Positions 52,845 to 62,766 are shown, counted from the stretch's first letter. The stretch is DNA of 64,000 nucleotides from JADLGL01 sp963667605 (GCA_963667605.2 CAXXUZ010000003.1:1736001-1800000), one strand, 5' to 3'. Numbers and translations: made by a program. The notes: a model not told the origin generated them from the sequence alone.

Positions 52845-53152
52845 TGAGTGTCGGGCTGGGCCACTACCTCTCGGTGGCGGCGATCCTGTTCACGATCGGC
52901 GTGTTCGGAATCCTCGTGAACCGCAAAAACGTGATCATTATGCTGATGTCGGTGGAGCTGATCCTCCTCGCCGTCAACATCAACCTCATCGCTTTCTCGT
53001 CATTCCTCAACGATCTGGTCGGCCAGGTGTTCGCTCTTCTGGTGCTGACGGTCGCCGCCGCCGAGGCTGCAATCGGGCTCGCCATTCTCGTCGCCTTCTT
53101 CCGCAATCGCGGATCGATCGCGGTCGAGGACATAAATTCGATGAAGGGCTGA
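52844..53152 (+). CDS. nuoK: NADH-quinone oxidoreductase subunit K
   Basis: NuoK (ND4L) is a three-helix membrane subunit in the proton path. The 102-residue protein carries the buried Glu residues in MSVELILLAVNINLIAFSSF and VAAAEAAIGLAILVAFFRNR. Its ATG shares a base with the nuoJ stop (TGATG). Confidence 0.97.
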   Translation: MSVGLGHYLSVAAILFTIGVFGILVNRKNVIIMLMSVELILLAVNINLIAFSSFLNDLVGQVFALLVLTVAAAEAAIGLAILVAFFRNRGSIAVEDINSMKG

Positions 53153-53159
53153 GCCAGGA

Positions 53160-55211
53160 ATGGTCACTGCCATTGTCCTCCTGCCGGCCATCGGTGCGTT
53201 GATTGCGGGCCTGATCACGCTGTTCGCTTCGCATCGCGCGCTAATCAAGCATGACACGCACGCTGCGGCCGGCCGCCACCGAAAAGCGGCGGCAGCCGAC
53301 GACGACCATGACGGCCGTGGTGATGACGACGCGTTCACCGTCCCGACACCGGGGGAGTGGCCGGCGGAACTGATTACCTCCGGCTTGCTGGTTCTGTCGG
53401 CAATCTTGTCCTGGATCGTGTTCTTCCAGATTGCGTTCGGCGAGGGTGGCCTGGAGCAGGTGACGGTGCTGTCCTGGATCCAGTCCGGCTCGCTCGTCGC
53501 CGATTGGGCCCTTCGGATCGACACGCTAACCGTGGTGATGCTGGTCGTGGTGACGACGGTGTCCGCGCTCGTGCACATCTATTCGATCGGCTATATGGCC
53601 TACGATCCGCACCGGCCGCGTTTCTTTGCCTATCTGTCGATGTTCACCTTCGCGATGCTGTTGCTGGTGACATCGGACAATCTTGTCCAAATGTTCGTCG
53701 GCTGGGAGGGCGTCGGCCTTGCCTCCTATCTGTTGATCGGATTCTGGTACAAACGTCCGGCCGCCAACGCCGCGGCTATCAAGGCTTTCATCGTCAACCG
53801 GGTTGGCGATTTCGGCTTTGCGCTGGGCATATTCGCCCTGTTCTTCCTGTTCGGCTCGGTTGAACTCGGCACTATTTTCGGTGAGGCCGAAGATATGGTC
53901 GGGCGCTCGATCAATTTCCTCGGCTTTGAGCTCGATGCGCTGAACCTCATCACCCTCCTCTTGTTCATCGGGGCGATGGGCAAATCGGCGCAGTTCCTGC
54001 TCCACACTTGGCTCCCGGACGCAATGGAGGGCCCGACGCCGGTGTCGGCCCTCATCCATGCCGCGACAATGGTGACGGCCGGGGTGTTCCTGGTGGCGCG
54101 GATGTCGCCGCTGTTCGAGCATGCCCATGACACGATGATATTTGTCACGTTCATCGGGGCGACAACGGCATTCTTCGCCGCCACCGTCGGTTTGGTGCAG
54201 AACGACATCAAGCGGGTGATCGCCTATTCGACCTGCTCGCAGCTTGGTTACATGTTCGTCGCGCTCGGGCTCGGTGCCTATCCGGTGGCGATCTTTCACC
54301 TGTTCACCCATGCATCCTTCAAGGCGCTGCTTTTTCTTGGCGCCGGTTCGGTAATACATGCGGTGGGTGACGAGCAGGACATGCGGAAGATGGGCGGACT
54401 ACGTCGCAAGATCCCGCGCACCTATGCGGTGATGCTTGTTGGCACTCTAGCGCTCACTGGCTTTCCGCTCTTCGCAGGTTACTTTTCCAAGGATGCGATC
54501 ATCGAAGTTGCCGCCGCCGGCCATAGCTCCATGGCGGGCTATGCGTTGGTGCTGACGATCGTCGCGGCGATCTTCACCGCCTTCTATTCCTGGCGGCTGA
54601 TCTTCATGACTTTCCACGGCAAGCCGCGCGCTTCGAAGGAAGTCATGGACCACGCCCATGAAGCGCCGACGGCAATGATGGTGCCGCTCTACGTCCTGGC
54701 CGGTGGGGCGATCCTGGCCGGGATCGTCTTCGCCGGTTCGTTCATCGGTGACGGCTATCAGGCCTTCTGGCAGGGGGCGATCTACTTCGCCGAAGAAAAT
54801 CACATCATGCACGACATGCATGAGGTCGCCTGGTGGGTGCCGTGGGCACCGACGGTCGCGATGGCAACAGGGCTCCTGTTTGCGGCCTGGTTCTATCTCA
54901 AATCACCAGAGGTCCCGCGCCGCCTCGCCGCGGACCAGGAGCCGCTCTATTTGTTCCTGCTCAACAAATGGTATTTCGATGAGATCTATGAGGCGGTCTT
55001 CGTTCGGCCGATGCAATGGCTGGCGCGGTTCCTGTGGAAGCGCGGCGATGGCTGGATGATCGATGGTTTCGGGCCGGACGGCATTTCGGCGCGGGTGCTG
55101 GGTATTACCCGCAATGTTGTCCGCATGCAGTCCGGCTACATCTACCACTATGCCTTTGCCATGTTGATCGGCGCTGCGTTGCTGATCACCTGGATGCTGT
55201 TCGGCGGGTGA
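53160..55211 (+). CDS. nuoL: NADH-quinone oxidoreductase subunit L
   Basis: NuoL (ND5) is the distal antiporter-like subunit with the long lateral helix. The 683-residue protein has the proton-path Glu in FVGWEGVGLASYLLIGFWYK and the broken-helix region MEGPTPVSALIHAATMVTAG. It also has QNDIKRVIAYSTCSQLGYMF. A charged loop rich in Asp and Arg (about residues 35-60) follows the first helix and makes the protein longer than the E. coli one. The C-terminal amphipathic and final helices are present. Confidence 0.96.
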   Translation: MVTAIVLLPAIGALIAGLITLFASHRALIKHDTHAAAGRHRKAAAADDDHDGRGDDDAFTVPTPGEWPAELITSGLLVLSAILSWIVFFQIAFGEGGLEQVTVLSWIQSGSLVADWALRIDTLTVVMLVVVTTVSALVHIYSIGYMAYDPHRPRFFAYLSMFTFAMLLLVTSDNLVQMFVGWEGVGLASYLLIGFWYKRPAANAAAIKAFIVNRVGDFGFALGIFALFFLFGSVELGTIFGEAEDMVGRSINFLGFELDALNLITLLLFIGAMGKSAQFLLHTWLPDAMEGPTPVSALIHAATMVTAGVFLVARMSPLFEHAHDTMIFVTFIGATTAFFAATVGLVQNDIKRVIAYSTCSQLGYMFVALGLGAYPVAIFHLFTHASFKALLFLGAGSVIHAVGDEQDMRKMGGLRRKIPRTYAVMLVGTLALTGFPLFAGYFSKDAIIEVAAAGHSSMAGYALVLTIVAAIFTAFYSWRLIFMTFHGKPRASKEVMDHAHEAPTAMMVPLYVLAGGAILAGIVFAGSFIGDGYQAFWQGAIYFAEENHIMHDMHEVAWWVPWAPTVAMATGLLFAAWFYLKSPEVPRRLAADQEPLYLFLLNKWYFDEIYEAVFVRPMQWLARFLWKRGDGWMIDGFGPDGISARVLGITRNVVRMQSGYIYHYAFAMLIGAALLITWMLFGG

Positions 55212-55221
55212 GGGCGGAGCG

Positions 55222-56733
55222 ATGAGCGAGTGGCCGGTCCTCAGCACCGTCACATTCTTGCCCTTGGTCGGGGCGGTCCTGGTGCTGGCCATTCGCGGCG
55301 ACGACGAGGTATCGCGGCGCAACATCTATCATGTGGCCCTGTGGACCACAGCGATCACCTTCGTTCTTTCGATCATTGTCTGGACCCGGTTCGACACCGG
55401 CAGTTCCGATTTCCAGATGACCGAGAACGTCGCCTGGCTAGGCGGGGCGATCAATTATCGGATGGGCGTCGACGGGATTTCGGTCCTGTTCGTGGTGCTG
55501 ACGGCGTTGTTGATGCCGGCCTGCATCGTCGCCTCGAAGCTCTCGGTCAAGCATCGTTTCAAGGAATATATGATCGCCTTCCTAGTGCTGGAGACGTTTA
55601 TGATCGGCGTTTTCTGCGCCCTCGATCTGGTCCTGTTCTACGTCTTCTTCGAGGGCGGGCTGATCCCGATGTTCTTGATCATCGGCGTGTGGGGCGGGGC
55701 CCGCCGGGTCTATGCCAGCTTCAAATTCTTCCTCTTCACCCTCACCGGCTCGGTGCTGATGCTGCTGGCGGTGATGGCGATGTATTGGGAGGCTGGCACC
55801 ACCAACATTGTCGAACTGCTTGAGTATCCGTTCCCGGAGAGCATGCAGACATGGCTGTGGTTGGCCTTCTTTGCTTCTTTCGCGGTGAAGCTACCGATGT
55901 GGCCGGTCCATACCTGGCTGCCCGATGCCCATGTCGAGGCTCCGACTGCGGGATCGGTCATCCTGGCCGGCGTTCTCCTGAAAATGGGCGGCTATGGCTT
56001 CCTCCGGTTCTCTTTGCCGATGTTCCCAATCGCCTCTGCCGATCTCAAAACGCTGATCTATGTTCTGTCCGTGGTGGCGATCATTTACACTTCACTGGTG
56101 GCGCTGGCGCAGGAGGACATAAAGAAGCTGATCGCCTATTCCTCCGTCGCCCATATGGGTTTCGTCACACTGGGCATCTTCACGGTGACGGAGCAGGGCG
56201 TTCAGGGCGGCATATTCCAGATGCTCTCGCACGGCATCGTCTCCGGCGCGCTGTTCCTCTGCGTTGGCGTTGTCTATGACCGAATGCACACGCATGACAT
56301 CGGCGCTTATGGTGGCCTCGTGCACCGAATGCCCCTGTTTGCGGTCGCATTCATGGTTTTTACGCTCGCCAATGTCGGATTGCCCGGAACTAGCGGTTTT
56401 GTCGGAGAGTTCCTGGCGTTAGTTGGTGCCTTCAAGGTCAACACTTGGGTGGCGTTGTTCGCGACCACGGGCGTGATCCTTTCGGCCGCCTATGCGTTGT
56501 GGCTCTATCGGCGGGTGATCTTGGGGCCGCTGGTCAAGGACGGGTTGAAGAGCATCAAGGATCTATCGCGGCGAGAACAGCTGATTTTAGCGCCGCTTGT
56601 GGCCCTGACGGTGTTCTTCGGCTTCTATCCCAAGCCGATCCTCGATGTGACTGCAGTGTCGGTGGAGAATCTCGTTACCCACACCCTGTCGGCCGTCGAA
56701 GCAGCCACCTTATTGAGCACCGTGGTTCCGTGA
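55222..56733 (+). CDS. nuoM: NADH-quinone oxidoreductase subunit M
   Basis: NuoM (ND4) is an antiporter-like proton-pumping subunit. The 503-residue protein shows the conserved Glu in FFEGGLIPMFLIIGVWGG, the helix-break segment PVHTWLPDAHVEAPTAGSVI and the Lys-bearing ALAQEDIKKLIAYSSVAHMG. HGIVSGALFLCVGVVYDRMH follows. It starts ten bases after nuoL. Confidence 0.97.
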   Translation: MSEWPVLSTVTFLPLVGAVLVLAIRGDDEVSRRNIYHVALWTTAITFVLSIIVWTRFDTGSSDFQMTENVAWLGGAINYRMGVDGISVLFVVLTALLMPACIVASKLSVKHRFKEYMIAFLVLETFMIGVFCALDLVLFYVFFEGGLIPMFLIIGVWGGARRVYASFKFFLFTLTGSVLMLLAVMAMYWEAGTTNIVELLEYPFPESMQTWLWLAFFASFAVKLPMWPVHTWLPDAHVEAPTAGSVILAGVLLKMGGYGFLRFSLPMFPIASADLKTLIYVLSVVAIIYTSLVALAQEDIKKLIAYSSVAHMGFVTLGIFTVTEQGVQGGIFQMLSHGIVSGALFLCVGVVYDRMHTHDIGAYGGLVHRMPLFAVAFMVFTLANVGLPGTSGFVGEFLALVGAFKVNTWVALFATTGVILSAAYALWLYRRVILGPLVKDGLKSIKDLSRREQLILAPLVALTVFFGFYPKPILDVTAVSVENLVTHTLSAVEAATLLSTVVP

Positions 56734-56743
56734 GACTGATCTG

Positions 56744-58189
56744 ATGGAACCGACCCTAGCCCCAAGTTTTGATGAGCTGATCCCGGCGCTGCCGGAGATC
56801 GGGCTGGCCGCCGGAGCGCTGGTGATGCTGCTGATAGGCGTCGTCGCCAAGAATTCGGTGCGGATAGTGACCGGCCTGGCATTGCTCCTGGTCGGTGGCG
56901 CGACAATCGGCCTCTTCTTCGTGCCGTTATCAGAGCCGATCTTCAACGGGGCTTTCGTGCTCGACCCGTTCGCCCGGTTCATGAAGATCGCGACGCTAAT
57001 CGGTTCGGCGATCGCGATTGTCCTCTCGATCGGACATGGCCGCCGCGAGGCCTTCGACAGGTTCGAATATCCGATCCTGATCGTCACCGCGACGCTCGGG
57101 ATGATGGTGATGGTCTCGGCGCATGATCTGATAGCGCTGTATATTGGGCTCGAGCTGCAGTCCCTGTCGCTATATGTTCTGGCAGCGATCAAGCGGGACT
57201 CGGTACGGTCGACCGAGGCCGGCATCAAATATTTCGTGCTCGGGGCGATGTCCTCGGGCCTCCTTCTTTATGGTTGTTCGCTGGTCTATGGTTTCACCGG
57301 CCAGACCTCGTTCGAGGCGATCGCCATCGCGCTCGAGGGTGGCGTCGAAACCGGCCTCATTTTTGGCCTGGTGTTCCTGCTCGCCGGCCTCGCATTCAAG
57401 GTGGCCGCGGTGCCGTTCCACATGTGGACGCCGGATGTCTATCAGGGCGCGCCGACGCCCGTGACCGCGTTCTTTGCGGCGGCGCCGAAAATCGCGGCGA
57501 TGGCACTTTTGGTTCGAGTGGTGGTCGAACCCTTCGGCTCCATTGTCGATCAATGGCAGCAAATCATAACCTTCCTTGCCATCGGCTCGATGGTGCTCGG
57601 TGCCTTTGCAGCGATCGGGCAAAACAACATCAAACGGCTCATGGCCTACTCCGCGATCGGCCATATTGGCTTCGCGCTGGTCGGCCTTGCCGCCGGCACC
57701 GAGGCCGGTATCCAGGGCGTGATCATCTATCTGGTGATCTATCTGGCAATGACGGTCGGGGCCTTCGGTTGCATCCTGGCGATGCGGACGGCCGACGGCA
57801 TGGTTGAGAATATCAGCGATCTCGCCGGGATCTCGCGTACGAATCCGATGATGGCGATCCTATTGGCGCTGTTGATGTTTTCGATGGCCGGGATTCCGCC
57901 GCTTGCCGGCTTCTTCGCCAAGTTCTACGTCTTTTCGGCGGCGATCCAGGCTGAGCTATATCCGCTAGCGGTGATCGGCGTGCTCGCCAGCGTCGTCGGC
58001 GCCTTCTATTATCTTCGCGTTGTCAAAGTAATGTTCTTCGACGAATCGGTAGCCGGTTTCGAGCCGATGGTCGGCGAGTATCGTCTGGTAGTTAGTGCTA
58101 GCGGGGCGTTTACAGTTACGTATGTCCTATTTGCCGGTCCGCTCAATGAGCTCGTGCAGACGGCTGCTGCCACCTTCTTTCCCCTGTAG
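56744..58189 (+). CDS. nuoN: NADH-quinone oxidoreductase subunit N
   Basis: NuoN (ND2) is the third antiporter-like subunit. The 481-residue protein contains ALYIGLELQSLSLYVLAAIK, VPFHMWTPDVYQGAPTPVTA and GQNNIKRLMAYSAIGHIGFA, the usual proton-channel segments. It is the last subunit gene, followed after six bases by birA, so readthrough is likely. Confidence 0.97.
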   Translation: MEPTLAPSFDELIPALPEIGLAAGALVMLLIGVVAKNSVRIVTGLALLLVGGATIGLFFVPLSEPIFNGAFVLDPFARFMKIATLIGSAIAIVLSIGHGRREAFDRFEYPILIVTATLGMMVMVSAHDLIALYIGLELQSLSLYVLAAIKRDSVRSTEAGIKYFVLGAMSSGLLLYGCSLVYGFTGQTSFEAIAIALEGGVETGLIFGLVFLLAGLAFKVAAVPFHMWTPDVYQGAPTPVTAFFAAAPKIAAMALLVRVVVEPFGSIVDQWQQIITFLAIGSMVLGAFAAIGQNNIKRLMAYSAIGHIGFALVGLAAGTEAGIQGVIIYLVIYLAMTVGAFGCILAMRTADGMVENISDLAGISRTNPMMAILLALLMFSMAGIPPLAGFFAKFYVFSAAIQAELYPLAVIGVLASVVGAFYYLRVVKVMFFDESVAGFEPMVGEYRLVVSASGAFTVTYVLFAGPLNELVQTAAATFFPL

Positions 58190-58195
58190 CGTCAG

Positions 58196-59026
58196 ATGAG
58201 CTTTGTCTTGGGTCCCAATGCCCGAGCAGCGGGTTATCGGCTGTTTACTTATGAACGTGTCGGTTCGACCAGCGCCGAGGCGTTGTCCCTGGCGCGCGGC
58301 GGTGATTCGGGCCGGGTTTGGATTGTCGCGGATGAACAGACCGCCGGCGTTGGCCGTCGCGGCCGGGTCTGGCATATGCCGCGCGGAAATCTCGCTGCCA
58401 GTGTGTTTGTCGTGGCCAGAACTTCGACGGCGCAGGCGGCAACGCTCGGCTTCGTCGCCGGGCTCAGCCTGATGGATGCGCTGGCCGAGCTGGCGCCGGC
58501 CCTGGTGGTCGGAGCGGGCATCGACGGCAGCGCAGGCCACAGATCCAGACTCGCGCTGAAATGGCCAAATGATCTTGTCACCCGGAACGGCGCCAAGGTC
58601 GCAGGGATTCTTCTTCAGGCCGAGAAATTGGCGGAAGACATGGTCGGCGTCGTCGTTGGGATCGGCGTAAACGTGACGGAGGCACCCTCGGGCACCGACT
58701 ATCCGGCGACTTCATTGGCGTCGCTTGGATGCAACTTCACGCCCGAGGCTCTGTTTGCTGAACTGGCCGAAGGTTGGCTCGACTATGAACGGCTCTGGGA
58801 CAATGGCGCCGGGTTGCCAGCGGTCCGCGAGAAATGGATGGAGCGTGCCACCGGGATCGGCGCGGAGGTGGTTGTTCGCTCCGGCGGCAAGATCCTGCAT
58901 GGCCGGTTCGAGACCATCGACGAGGATGGCCGTTTGGTTATTCGGCTTGCGGACGGCCAAGAACGCAGAATTACCGCCGGCGAGGTGCATCTGGGCGTGG
59001 TCGCCTCAGTCGGCTCGGCTGGTTGA
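58196..59026 (+). CDS. birA: Biotin--[acetyl-CoA-carboxylase] ligase
   Basis: BirA attaches biotin to carboxylase carrier domains. The 276-residue protein lacks an N-terminal DNA-binding domain, so it should be a class I ligase and not a repressor. The ATP/biotin loop reads GVGRRGRVWHMPRGNLAASV, followed by LALKWPNDLVTRNGAKVAGI with the catalytic Lys, and VGIGVNV. The C-terminal cap domain is ILHGRFETIDEDGRLVIRL. A nuoN-birA-rnj order is common in alphaproteobacteria. Confidence 0.94.
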   Translation: MSFVLGPNARAAGYRLFTYERVGSTSAEALSLARGGDSGRVWIVADEQTAGVGRRGRVWHMPRGNLAASVFVVARTSTAQAATLGFVAGLSLMDALAELAPALVVGAGIDGSAGHRSRLALKWPNDLVTRNGAKVAGILLQAEKLAEDMVGVVVGIGVNVTEAPSGTDYPATSLASLGCNFTPEALFAELAEGWLDYERLWDNGAGLPAVREKWMERATGIGAEVVVRSGGKILHGRFETIDEDGRLVIRLADGQERRITAGEVHLGVVASVGSAG

Positions 59027-59028
59027 CC

Positions 59029-60696
59029 ATGGGTGGTCATGACGAGTTCGTTTTTGCCCCGCTTGGGGGTGTCGGCGAAATCGGCATGAATCTCGCCGTC
59101 TACGGCTTTGGCCCGGCGTCGGATCGACGTTGGCTGGCGGTCGATTGCGGAGTCACTTTCGCCGGCCCCGATTTACCGGGCATCGATCTGATCTATCCCG
59201 ACATCACGTTTCTGGAGAAGATCGGTGCTCGCCTCCTTGGCATCGTTATCACCCATGCGCATGAAGATCATTATGGCGCGCTGGCGGCGCTTTGGCCGCG
59301 ACTTCGGGCGCCGGTGTTCGCATCGCCATTTACGGCAGGGTTGCTCGCGGCCAAGCGTGGGGCTGAAGCGGCAGTTTCGGAGATGCGGGTTGAGCTTGTT
59401 GGCGCTGGCCATCGCTGGAGCGTTGGGCCGTTCGATATCGAATGCATTGCGATGGCCCATTCGATCCCCGAATCGATGGCACTGGCGATTCGAACGCCGC
59501 TGGGAACGGCTTTGCATAGCGGAGATTGGAAGCTAGACGACGCGCCACAAATTGGGCCGCCCACGGACGAGCAGCGACTACGTGCGATTGGCGAGGAGGG
59601 TGTGCTGGCGCTGATCTCGGATTCGACAAATGCCGGCCGATCGGGTCGGAGTCCCAGCGAAGGGGAGGTTGCCGAGGAATTAGCCTCCGTCATTGCCGGG
59701 GCCACCGGCAAGGTCGCCTTTACGTTGTTCTCCTCCAATGTGGCGCGGCTGCGTTCGATTGCTCTAGCGGCGCGGGCAGCGGGTCGGGAGGTTATCGTCA
59801 CCGGACGGGCGATCCGGCGGGTCATCGATGTCGCCACCGAGCTTGGCTACCTCGCAGGCGCGCCACCTTTTCGTGAGGTCGAGGATCTCGCTCATTTGCC
59901 TGCGGCCAATTCGGTTTTGATCATGTCGGGTAGCCAAGGAGAGCCGCGGGCGGCGCTGGCACGGGTTGCCAGGGGCGAGGATCGGCGTGTCAAACTGCGG
60001 CCGGGCGACATCATGGTGTTCTCGTCGCGTACGATTCCGGGCAATGAACGGCCGGTGATCGACATCATCAACCGGTTGGTCCGGTCGGGTGTGAAGGTGA
60101 TAACCGACCGCGATCGCCTGGTGCATGCCTCCGGTCATCCACGGCGCGACGAGTTAATGGATCTGTATGCCTGGATCAAGCCTGAGGTGTTGGTCCCGGT
60201 TCATGGCGAGGCGGTGCATCTGGCCGCCCAGGCGGAACTGGGCCGGAAGGCCGGGATCGGAACCGTTCTCAATGCAGCCAATGGCACTCTGGCCCGGTTA
60301 GCGCCCAAACCGGCGATCGTCAGGGAAACGCTGCCAGTTGGGCGAACTTACCGGGATGGTTGGGTAATCGGCGAGCGCGAAATGCTCGGCATCCAGAGTC
60401 GGCGACGAATGGCCTATAGTGGCCACATAGCGGTGGCGCTGGCGATTGATCAGCGCGGCGAGGTGAAAGCCGATCCGGTGGCTACTCTGACTGGAATTCC
60501 ACAATTTACGCCGCGCGGAGGGACGATGACCGATCTGATCGCCAAGGCCGTCCATGGCGCACTTTCGGGAATCCCCCGCCCACGTCGGCGGGATGCGGAG
60601 CTAGTCGCCGAAGCGGTGCGCCGTGCCGTCCGGGCGGAGGTCGCCGAGAGCTGGGGCAAGAAGCCGGTCTGCATCGTGCAGGTTCTGATGATCTGA
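59029..60696 (+). CDS. rnj: Ribonuclease J
   Basis: RNase J is a beta-CASP metallo-beta-lactamase nuclease with 5' exo- and endonuclease activity in RNA decay and processing. The 555-residue protein has PLGGVGEIGMNLAVYGFG, the zinc motif HAHEDH (residues 76-81), LALISDSTNAGRSGRSPSE, IMSGSQGEPRAALARVARGE and the VHASGHPRRDEL motif. ATG 59029 follows the birA stop by two bases. The last 100 residues form the usual C-terminal domain. Confidence 0.95.
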   Translation: MGGHDEFVFAPLGGVGEIGMNLAVYGFGPASDRRWLAVDCGVTFAGPDLPGIDLIYPDITFLEKIGARLLGIVITHAHEDHYGALAALWPRLRAPVFASPFTAGLLAAKRGAEAAVSEMRVELVGAGHRWSVGPFDIECIAMAHSIPESMALAIRTPLGTALHSGDWKLDDAPQIGPPTDEQRLRAIGEEGVLALISDSTNAGRSGRSPSEGEVAEELASVIAGATGKVAFTLFSSNVARLRSIALAARAAGREVIVTGRAIRRVIDVATELGYLAGAPPFREVEDLAHLPAANSVLIMSGSQGEPRAALARVARGEDRRVKLRPGDIMVFSSRTIPGNERPVIDIINRLVRSGVKVITDRDRLVHASGHPRRDELMDLYAWIKPEVLVPVHGEAVHLAAQAELGRKAGIGTVLNAANGTLARLAPKPAIVRETLPVGRTYRDGWVIGEREMLGIQSRRRMAYSGHIAVALAIDQRGEVKADPVATLTGIPQFTPRGGTMTDLIAKAVHGALSGIPRPRRRDAELVAEAVRRAVRAEVAESWGKKPVCIVQVLMI

Positions 60697-60781
60697 TGTT
60701 GGCACCGGTGGCGCCCCGGATTTGCGTCGTCGGTGTCGTGGCCCTATCACCCGACGGAAACAGGTCGGAGAATTGCTGCCA

Positions 60782-61042
60782 ATGAATTTGCTTACCATAG
60801 TCGCAATCTATGTCGTCGTCTGGTGGATCTGCATTTTTGTGGTGCTACCGATTGGCGTCAGGACCCAGGACGAAGAAGAAGACACCATACTTGGGACCGT
60901 CGGCAGCGCTCCGGCACGGCCAATGTTGGGCCGAAAAGCGATAGCTGCAACGGTTCTTGCCGCAGTGGTGGTGGCGCTTTTATGGCTAGCGGTTGATCAA
61001 TTCGACATCACACTCAGGGGTGCGAGCCGTATCTTCGAGTGA
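60782..61042 (+). CDS. DUF1467 family membrane protein
   Basis: This 86-residue protein belongs to the DUF1467 group, small two-helix membrane proteins typical of alphaproteobacteria. The first helix is TIVAIYVVVWWICIFVVLPI, followed by the family motif GVRTQDEEEDTILGTVGSAP, then a second helix AIAATVLAAVVVALLWLAV. Its function is unknown. ATG 60782 fits the family start (MNLLTIVAIY). It usually lies close upstream of proS, as here. Confidence 0.88.
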   Translation: MNLLTIVAIYVVVWWICIFVVLPIGVRTQDEEEDTILGTVGSAPARPMLGRKAIAATVLAAVVVALLWLAVDQFDITLRGASRIFE

Positions 61043-61446
61043 CCGACAGTCCAGAAACAAAAGGCAAGGCTCAGAGGCCTTGCCAAAGTCTTCGCGTCCC
61101 AAGCCCCCACGCCAGCGTCTCAACGCAACTTCTTGAGGTTGTCCTTGATTTCGCCGGCCGGCAACGGCGATGCCGTGCCACAGGGGCTCCTCCCAAGACT
61201 CAGACCGCGATTTATCCCTGCGACCGGGTCGCAGCTCCTTCTCCGAGGAGATCACACAATAGCGCAATGTGTGACGTGGTGTCATCACAAATGCCACCAG
61301 CGATGACGCTTTCGGGCTCACTGTGACAGTTTTGCGCCCCAGCAACCGGACGTTGCTGATGGGATCGGCCGATGGTCCTTGCTTGACTGAGCCACCCTGG
61401 ACGTGGCGTTTGGTCTGGCCTCCGAACCAGCCGAGTCGCTTGCCAG
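61043..61446. other. Gap between DUF1467 and proS, possible remnant gene on reverse strand
   Basis: This 404-bp gap contains no recognised gene. On the reverse strand, one frame reads SWEEPLWHGIAVAG and the next frame continues as AGEIKDNLKKLR to a stop at 61120-61122. The two join if a 4-bp GGCC duplication near 61155 is removed. This could be the end of a decayed reverse gene or chance. Hairpins include CTGCGACC/GGTCGCAG near 61205-61225. A reverse-facing terminator lies at 61057-61084. Confidence 0.3.
61057..61084 (-). terminator. Rho-independent terminator facing left
   Basis: GGCAAGGC (61063-61070) pairs with GCCTTGCC (61077-61084). On the reverse strand the stem is followed by TTTTGTTTCTGG, a good U-tail. 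On the forward strand only a weak T-run follows. It may serve DUF1467 weakly, but it best fits a reverse transcript for which no clear gene is visible. Confidence 0.65.
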
Positions 61447-62766
61447 ATGCACTTGTCCCGCTATTTCCTGCCAACCCTTCGCGAGAATCCGAAGGAGGCA
61501 GATATCGTCTCTCATCGGCTGATGCTCCGGGCCGGAATGATTCGGCAGCAATCGGCTGGTGTCTATTCCTGGCTGCCGCTCGGCCAGCGCGTTCTCGCCC
61601 GGATCTCGGAGATCGTTCGTGAGGAACAGAATCGGGCCGGAGCTTTAGAAATCCTGATGCCGACGATGCAGCCGGCCGAGCTTTGGCGCGAAAGTGGGCG
61701 CTATGACGACTATGGCAGAGAGATGCTCAGGATCGAGGATCGGCACGAGCGGGCGATGGTGTTCGGGCCCACCGCTGAAGAAGTGGTGACCGACATTTTT
61801 CGTGGCTATGTTCGCTCGTATCGCGACCTGCCGCTTAATCTTTACAACATCCAGTGGAAGTTTCGCGATGAGATCAGGCCCCGGTTCGGGGTGATGCGGG
61901 GTCGCGAATTCCTAATGAAAGACGCCTATTCCTTCGACGTCGATTTGTTAGCTTCCAAAGTGGCTTACAATCGAATGTTTGTGGCCTACCTTCGGACGTT
62001 TGCAAGGATGGGGTTGAAGGCAGTCCCAATGCGGGCCGAATCCGGACCGATCGGCGGCGACATGAGCCACGAGTTTGTTATCCTCGCCGACACCGGCGAG
62101 AGCGCAGTGTTTTGTTCACGCGAGCTTCTCAACTTGCCGGTGCCCGGTGAGGACACCGATTTCTGGTCGGATCTGGCGCCGATCGTGTCGGCCTGGACGA
62201 AGCCCTATGCGGCGACCGAGGAGATGCATGATCCGGCCGCCTTTGCCGCCTTGCCGGAGGCGGATCAGGTTTCCGCGCGCGGGATCGAGGTCGGCCACAT
62301 CTTTCATTTCGGTACCAAATACTCCGATGCGATGAAGGCTACGGTCGCCGGTCCCGACGGTATCGAGCGGCCGGTGCAGATGGGTTCCTACGGAATCGGT
62401 GTGTCGCGATTGGTGGGCGGGATTATCGAGTCTAGCCATGACGGATCCGGGATTATCTGGCCCGACGGCGTTACCCCGTTCGATGTTGGGATCATCAATT
62501 TGAAGCCTGGCGACCAGGGCGCCGATGCCGCTGCCGCGCTGCTCCATGATCGCCTCACCTCCGCCGGAATTGGCGTGCTTCTCGACGACGTCGAAGCCAG
62601 CGCCGGAGCAAAATTCGCATCCATGGATCTGATTGGTTTGCCGTGGCAGGCGATCGTTGGGCCGAAGGGCTTGGCTCGCGGTGAGGTCGAACTGAAGCGG
62701 CGCGCAACCGGAGAACGGGAGGCGATGACGCCGGAGGCGGCCGTCAATCGGCTATTGGCAAATTGA
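61447..62766 (+). CDS. proS: Prolyl-tRNA synthetase (short alphaproteobacterial type)
   Basis: ProRS charges tRNA-Pro. The 439-residue protein is the short type without the editing insertion between class II motifs 2 and 3. It shows MHLSRYFLPTLRENPKEADI, QQSAGVYSWLPLGQRVLARI, motif 2 YNIQWKFRDEIRPRFGVMRG and RPVQMGSYGIGVSRLVGGII (motif 3), then the anticodon-binding domain from about residue 345. Its stop overlaps the lolC TTG start (TTGA). Confidence 0.96.
   Translation: MHLSRYFLPTLRENPKEADIVSHRLMLRAGMIRQQSAGVYSWLPLGQRVLARISEIVREEQNRAGALEILMPTMQPAELWRESGRYDDYGREMLRIEDRHERAMVFGPTAEEVVTDIFRGYVRSYRDLPLNLYNIQWKFRDEIRPRFGVMRGREFLMKDAYSFDVDLLASKVAYNRMFVAYLRTFARMGLKAVPMRAESGPIGGDMSHEFVILADTGESAVFCSRELLNLPVPGEDTDFWSDLAPIVSAWTKPYAATEEMHDPAAFAALPEADQVSARGIEVGHIFHFGTKYSDAMKATVAGPDGIERPVQMGSYGIGVSRLVGGIIESSHDGSGIIWPDGVTPFDVGIINLKPGDQGADAAAALLHDRLTSAGIGVLLDDVEASAGAKFASMDLIGLPWQAIVGPKGLARGEVELKRRATGEREAMTPEAAVNRLLAN

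Noticed and set aside
60986..61474. Reverse frame of 162 codons across the DUF1467-proS gap
   Set aside because: It crosses the terminator and overlaps both neighbours; only a short middle part looks protein-like, so the frame as a whole is not credible.
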